Assembly: GCA_018260285.1 (NCBI GenBank)
Contig: JAGLBH010000059.1
Span: 1-9,154 of the forward strand
DNA from: Arthrobacter sp.
Lineage (GTDB): Bacteria > Actinomycetota > Actinomycetes > Actinomycetales > Micrococcaceae
DNA: 9,154 nt
Reading direction: 5' to 3'
The notes beneath the pieces were generated by a model, which saw only the letters and a list, made by a program, of their open reading frames with translations, ran no database searches and had not been told where the DNA came from. Of this stretch, positions 6,659 through 9,154 are shown one piece after another. Every line of letters begins with the position of its first letter. Within the stretch, counting starts at the first letter, position 1. The translations under genes were made by a program, and so were the position numbers.

Positions 6659-6898
6659 ATGATCGTCGATGCACTGGATCACCTCGTCAAGGGAATCGTT
6701 GACTCGCCCGAGGGCGTCACGGTGGCCTTGAAGGAGAACCGGCGCGGGGAGCTCGTTGAGATTCGAGTCCGCCCGGAAGATCTGGGTCGCGTGATCGGAC
6801 GCCAGGGGCGCACCGCGAAAGCGCTGCGCACCGTGGCACACGCCTTGAACGGAGACACGGTCCGGGTCGACATTGTCGACACAGACCGTCGTCGCTAG
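6659..6898 (+). CDS. khpA: KH-domain RNA-binding protein KhpA
   Basis: This small (79 residues) single-KH RNA-binding protein of the KhpA (YlqC) family acts in the cytoplasm. In Gram-positive bacteria KhpA pairs with KhpB and affects cell size and RNA levels. The sequence has the family start MIVDALDHLVKGIVDSPEGV and the KH GxxG loop GRQG within GRVIGRQGRTAKALRTV (about residues 41-57). It starts 3 nt after the rpsP stop with GAGG 8 nt upstream, the usual position between rpsP and rimM. The transcript probably ends in part at the terminator 12 nt downstream. Confidence 0.95.
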   Translation: MIVDALDHLVKGIVDSPEGVTVALKENRRGELVEIRVRPEDLGRVIGRQGRTAKALRTVAHALNGDTVRVDIVDTDRRR

Positions 6899-6910
6899 GC
6901 AAGACACAGT

Positions 6911-6954
6911 GTGAGCCCCGCAGGTCCTATCCAGGTCTGCGGGGCTCACGTTTT
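6911..6954 (+). terminator. Intrinsic terminator between khpA and rimM
   Basis: A perfect 12-bp GC-rich stem (6911-6922 with 6938-6949) has a 15-nt loop and is followed by GTTTT. This is the clearest rho-independent terminator in the window. It lies inside the conserved cluster, only 30 nt before the rimM start, with no convincing promoter after it. Partial termination, giving more rpsP-khpA than rimM-trmD message, is the likely effect. Confidence 0.85.
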
Positions 6955-6983
6955 AACACCCCTACTTTCTGAAGGAACACATC

Positions 6984-7499
6984 GTGCAGGTTTCGATCGC
7001 CCGTATCGGCAAGCCCCATGGAATCCGGGGCGAGGTCACTGTCCAGGTGCTCACCGACGCGCCCGAGGACCGCTTCGTGCCCGGGGCGGAGCTCCGGGTG
7101 GAGGGCGTCGCGGGGGTCGAGACGCTCACCGTCGAGAGCGCCCGCTGGAACAAGCAGATCCTCCTGCTGGCCTTTGAGGAGATCGCGGACCGCAACGAGG
7201 CGGAGACGCTCCGCGGCGGCCGCCTCGTCATCAACCCCGAGGAGCAGGGCGGGGCCGAGGAGGAGGACGCGTACTTCGAGCACGAGCTCAAGGGCCTGCG
7301 CGTCGTGGAGAACGGCGAGGACATCGGCGAGGTCACCGGTCTCCGCACCGGCGCCGCCCAGGACTTGCTCGTGGCCGAGGTTCGCGGCCGGGAAGTGCTC
7401 ATCCCCTTCGTGGCGCAGCTCGTTCCCGAGGTGGATGTGGAGGGCGGCCGCGTCGTCGTCGACCTTCCCCAGGGCCTCACCGAGCTGGGAGACGCCTGA
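6984..7499 (+). CDS. rimM: Ribosome maturation factor RimM
   Basis: RimM binds the 30S head (protein S19) and is needed for efficient 16S rRNA processing and late 30S assembly. The 171-residue product has the N-terminal RimM barrel with [16 protein letters not shown] (about 6-21) and the linker-to-PRC-barrel region [13 protein letters not shown] followed by [18 protein letters not shown]; the PRC-like C-terminal domain ends [16 protein letters not shown]. This length is normal. GTG at 6984 is preceded by GAAGGA at 7 nt. trmD begins 5 nt after the stop, so the two are surely co-transcribed. Supply of message depends on read-through of the terminator just upstream unless a promoter has been missed. 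Confidence 0.96.
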   Translation: MQVSIARIGKPHGIRGEVTVQVLTDAPEDRFVPGAELRVEGVAGVETLTVESARWNKQILLLAFEEIADRNEAETLRGGRLVINPEEQGGAEEEDAYFEHELKGLRVVENGEDIGEVTGLRTGAAQDLLVAEVRGREVLIPFVAQLVPEVDVEGGRVVVDLPQGLTELGDA

Positions 7500-7504
7500 G
7501 CTCC

Positions 7505-8305
7505 ATGCGCATCGACGTCTTCTCGATTTTCCCGGAATACCTTGCCGCCCTCGATCTGAGCCTCATCGGCAAGGCGCGCCAGAAGGGCCTGCTGGAGGTG
7601 AGCGTCCACGATCTGCGGGACTTCGCCTTCGACAGGCATCGCTCGGTGGACGACACCCCCTACGGCGGCGGCGCGGGGATGGTCATGAAGCCGGAGCCCT
7701 GGGCTCTCGCGCTCACCTCGGTCCTTCCCGACGACGGCGCGGCTGCCGAGCCGGACTCACGGCCTGTTCTCGTCGTGCCCTCGCCGGCAGGCCGCGTGTT
7801 CGACCAGGCCCTCGCCTACGAGCTCGCCGAGGAGGAGCACCTGGCCTTCGCCTGCGGGCGGTATGAGGGCATTGACGAGCGCGTGCTCGAGTGGGCCGCG
7901 GAGCGCTTCCGGGTCATGCCCGTGAGCCTCGGCGACTACGTCCTCAACGGGGGAGAGGTTGCCGTGCTGGCCATGGTGGAGGCGATCGGCCGCCTGGTTC
8001 CTGGGGTCATCGGCAATCCCATGTCGCTCGTCGAGGAGTCCCACTCGGACGGCCTTCTGGAGTACCCGGTCTACACGAAGCCCGCCTCGTGGCGCGGCTA
8101 CGACGTTCCCGAGGTGCTGCTGGGCGGAAACCACGCCGCGATCGAGGCCTTCCGGAGGGAAGAGCAGCTGCGCCGCACCGCGAGCCGCCGCCCCGAGATG
8201 CTCGACGGGCGCGACGCCGCCGACCTCTCCCGCCAGGATCTTGCCGTCGCCTCCGGCCTCGGGTACAGCGTGGTGGACGGAAAGCTGCGTCCGCCTGCCG
8301 AGTGA
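7505..8305 (+). CDS. trmD: tRNA (guanine-37-N1) methyltransferase TrmD
   Basis: TrmD transfers a methyl group from S-adenosylmethionine to N1 of G37, next to the anticodon, preventing +1 frameshifting. The 266-residue product is full length. It has the family start [13 protein letters not shown], the [15 protein letters not shown] loop (about 56-70), and the trefoil-knot SAM site: [13 protein letters not shown] (about 118-130), then [13 protein letters not shown] (about 140-152). The C-terminal helical domain ends with [14 protein letters not shown]. The start ATG is unambiguous from the family N-terminus. Overlapping open frames in this stretch are GC-rich shadows. rplS downstream has its own promoter. 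Confidence 0.97.
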   Translation: MRIDVFSIFPEYLAALDLSLIGKARQKGLLEVSVHDLRDFAFDRHRSVDDTPYGGGAGMVMKPEPWALALTSVLPDDGAAAEPDSRPVLVVPSPAGRVFDQALAYELAEEEHLAFACGRYEGIDERVLEWAAERFRVMPVSLGDYVLNGGEVAVLAMVEAIGRLVPGVIGNPMSLVEESHSDGLLEYPVYTKPASWRGYDVPEVLLGGNHAAIEAFRREEQLRRTASRRPEMLDGRDAADLSRQDLAVASGLGYSVVDGKLRPPAE

Positions 8306-8329
8306 TCTGCGCGTCGCTGTCTGATCCTC

Positions 8330-8335
8330 TATACT
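8330..8335 (+). promoter_or_regulatory. Probable rplS promoter (-10 element)
   Basis: TATACT matches the -10 consensus at 5 of 6 positions and is conspicuous in the GC-rich background. It lies 25 nt after the trmD stop. No strong -35 is visible 16-18 nt upstream. The predicted transcript start is near 8342, giving a leader of about 170 nt before rplS. Confidence 0.6.
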
Positions 8336-8341
8336 GGAAAC

Positions 8342-8504
8342 ACTGTGCTCGCGGGCGCTTCTCTGCCACAGGGGAGCTGCGTCAACGCGATCAGCACTCT
8401 CATCCGGGCTCAAGCCCGGGCGAGCTCACGCTTTCGGCGCCGGGCCTCAGGGCTCTCCGCGCCGCCAATCAAGCCGGAGACCTGTGGCTTTGTGCTTCAA
8501 GGAG
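8342..8504 (+). promoter_or_regulatory. Structured rplS leader RNA
   Basis: A long-range perfect 8-bp helix pairs GCCACAGG (8365-8372) with CCTGTGGC (8481-8488), about 10 nt before the Shine-Dalgarno AAGGAG (8499-8504). It encloses a 6-bp hairpin with a TCAA loop (8404-8419) and a stem 8436-8440 with 8459-8463. CTGTG at 8343-8347 can compete for the same CACAG, and 8393-8397 can pair with 8492-8496 across the long helix. The nested, competing pairings next to the ribosome site suggest control of L19 synthesis. L19 leaders are known in other phyla; I cannot say whether this one belongs to them. Confidence 0.5.
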
Positions 8505-8511
8505 AAACCAG

Positions 8512-8865
8512 ATGCATATCTTGGATTCTGTTGACGCAGCCAGCCTGCGCAGCGACGTTCCCGATTTCCGCCCGGGCGACACCGTCAAGGTGCACGTGAA
8601 CATCATCGAAGGCAAGAACACCCGTGTTCAGATCTTCCAGGGCTTCGTGCTCGGCCGTCAGGGCCACGGCGTTCGCGAGACCTTCACGGTCCGCAAGGTC
8701 AGCTTCGGCGTCGGCGTGGAGCGCACCTTCCCGGTGCACACCCCGGTCATCGAGAAGATCGAGGTCGTGTCCCGCGGTGACGTCCGCCGTGCAAAGCTCT
8801 ACTACATGCGCGGTCTCCGCGGCAAGGCTGCGAAGATCAAGGAGAAGCGCGACTTCGCCAAGTAG
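8512..8865 (+). CDS. rplS: 50S ribosomal protein L19
   Basis: L19 sits at the 30S-50S interface and forms bridges with 16S rRNA. The product is 117 residues, the usual length. Landmarks are [17 protein letters not shown] (about 18-34), [35 protein letters not shown] and the basic end [23 protein letters not shown] at 8512 has AAGGAG (8499-8504) 7 nt upstream. The frame stays open for hundreds of bases upstream through trmD, but only the ATG at 8512 matches the family N-terminus. It has its own promoter and leader; lepB follows 8 nt after the stop. Confidence 0.97.
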   Translation: MHILDSVDAASLRSDVPDFRPGDTVKVHVNIIEGKNTRVQIFQGFVLGRQGHGVRETFTVRKVSFGVGVERTFPVHTPVIEKIEVVSRGDVRRAKLYYMRGLRGKAAKIKEKRDFAK

Positions 8866-8873
8866 ATCCTGCT

Positions 8874-9154
8874 GTGATCTTGCGCTCTTCACCAAGACGT
8901 CCCCTCCCGACTTTCGGGTGGGGGCGTCTTGCTGTCTCCGCGCTCCTGACGGCCTTCCTCCTCATCACCCTCGTGCGGGCGTTCGTCGTGGACGTGTACT
9001 CGGTGCCGAGTCAGTCCATGGAGCCGACGCTGACTCCGGGGGACCGCCTCGTCGTGCTCACCTGGCCGTGGCAGCGTGACGCCAGGGCGGACGACGTCGT
9101 CGTCTTCGACGCCCGCGGGACCCTTGCCCCCCGCTCCCCGGAGGGTCCGGGGCG
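8874..9154 (+). CDS. lepB: Type I signal peptidase, N-terminal part (cut by window end)
   Basis: This membrane-bound serine protease removes signal peptides from secreted proteins. The visible 93 codons show a short basic N-terminus (RSSPRRPLPTFGWGR), one membrane segment (about residues 19-39) and the catalytic box SVPSQSMEPTL with the nucleophile Ser at 48, then GDRLVVLTWPW and the box B-like ADDVVVFDARG (box C onward). The catalytic Lys lies beyond the window. The start is GTG 8874 or TTG 8880: no later in-frame start leaves the membrane segment intact. No strong ribosome site is visible, so translation is probably coupled to rplS, 8 nt upstream. The position after rplS is the usual one in actinobacteria. 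Confidence 0.9.
   Translation, partial: MILRSSPRRPLPTFGWGRLAVSALLTAFLLITLVRAFVVDVYSVPSQSMEPTLTPGDRLVVLTWPWQRDARADDVVVFDARGTLAPRSPEGPG
8894..8930 (+). terminator. Terminator-like hairpin inside the lepB start
   Basis: Arms 8894-8910 and 8914-8930 pair over 17 positions (15 Watson-Crick, one G-T, one T-T mismatch) with a 3-nt loop. It lies 28 nt after the rplS stop, where a terminator would be expected, but the T content after it is low (CTTGCTGTCT region). It covers lepB codons 7-19. It may reduce read-through into lepB rather than stop it. Confidence 0.6.

Noticed and set aside
7891..8865. 324-codon frame ending at the rplS stop, as if L19 had a long N-terminal extension
   Set aside because: The upstream part is an off-frame reading of trmD and of the leader. 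L19 begins at ATG 8512 with a good ribosome site and normal family length.
1..9154. Mobile genes, CRISPR arrays, toxin-antitoxin pairs, tRNA or rRNA genes
   Set aside because: No transposase or integrase motif, no regularly spaced repeats, no cloverleaf and no rRNA-like stretch was seen in the intergenic regions.

Overview
The window is chromosomal DNA from a high-GC actinobacterium. Several features point that way: strong G/C third-position bias, GTG used as the best start for six genes, an S16 protein with a long acidic C-terminal tail, and the order rpsP - KH-domain gene - rimM - trmD - rplS - lepB. A member of the Micrococcaceae or a relative is plausible, but I cannot name the genus from sequence alone. 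Most of the window is core housekeeping DNA. I see no phage, transposase, CRISPR array, tRNA or rRNA.

The left third (about 1-2560) is read on the minus strand. It holds a TipA-like MerR-family regulator (155-961) and a glucose-6-phosphate dehydrogenase (1101-2558). A near-perfect 30-bp palindrome lies between them (1013-1080). One arm of it recurs in the same orientation downstream of the regulator (96-122), so the regulator is bracketed by copies of a dispersed repeat. A short divergent region (2559-2710) separates zwf from ffh.

The plus strand then carries ffh (signal recognition particle GTPase), a Nudix-fold protein whose catalytic box is degraded, and an unrecognised 405-residue protein with two membrane segments at its very C-terminus. 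These three are packed with a 1-nt gap and a 4-nt overlap and look like one translationally coupled operon.

A new promoter and a structured leader start the ribosome-linked cluster: rpsP (S16) and khpA, then a strong intrinsic terminator, then rimM and trmD (16S maturation factor and tRNA m1G37 methyltransferase). rplS (L19) has its own promoter and a structured leader of about 170 nt. lepB (type I signal peptidase) starts 8 nt after rplS and is cut by the window edge. A terminator-like hairpin after rplS lies inside the first codons of lepB.

The cluster joins ribosome assembly and tRNA modification (S16, RimM, TrmD, L19, KhpA) to protein export (Ffh, LepB). I did not find a wholly new multi-gene system. 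The best leads are RNA-level: the rpsP and rplS leaders, the terminator inside the cluster, and the hairpin in the lepB start. Next come the dead-looking Nudix protein and its membrane-anchored partner behind ffh, and the repeats around the regulator.
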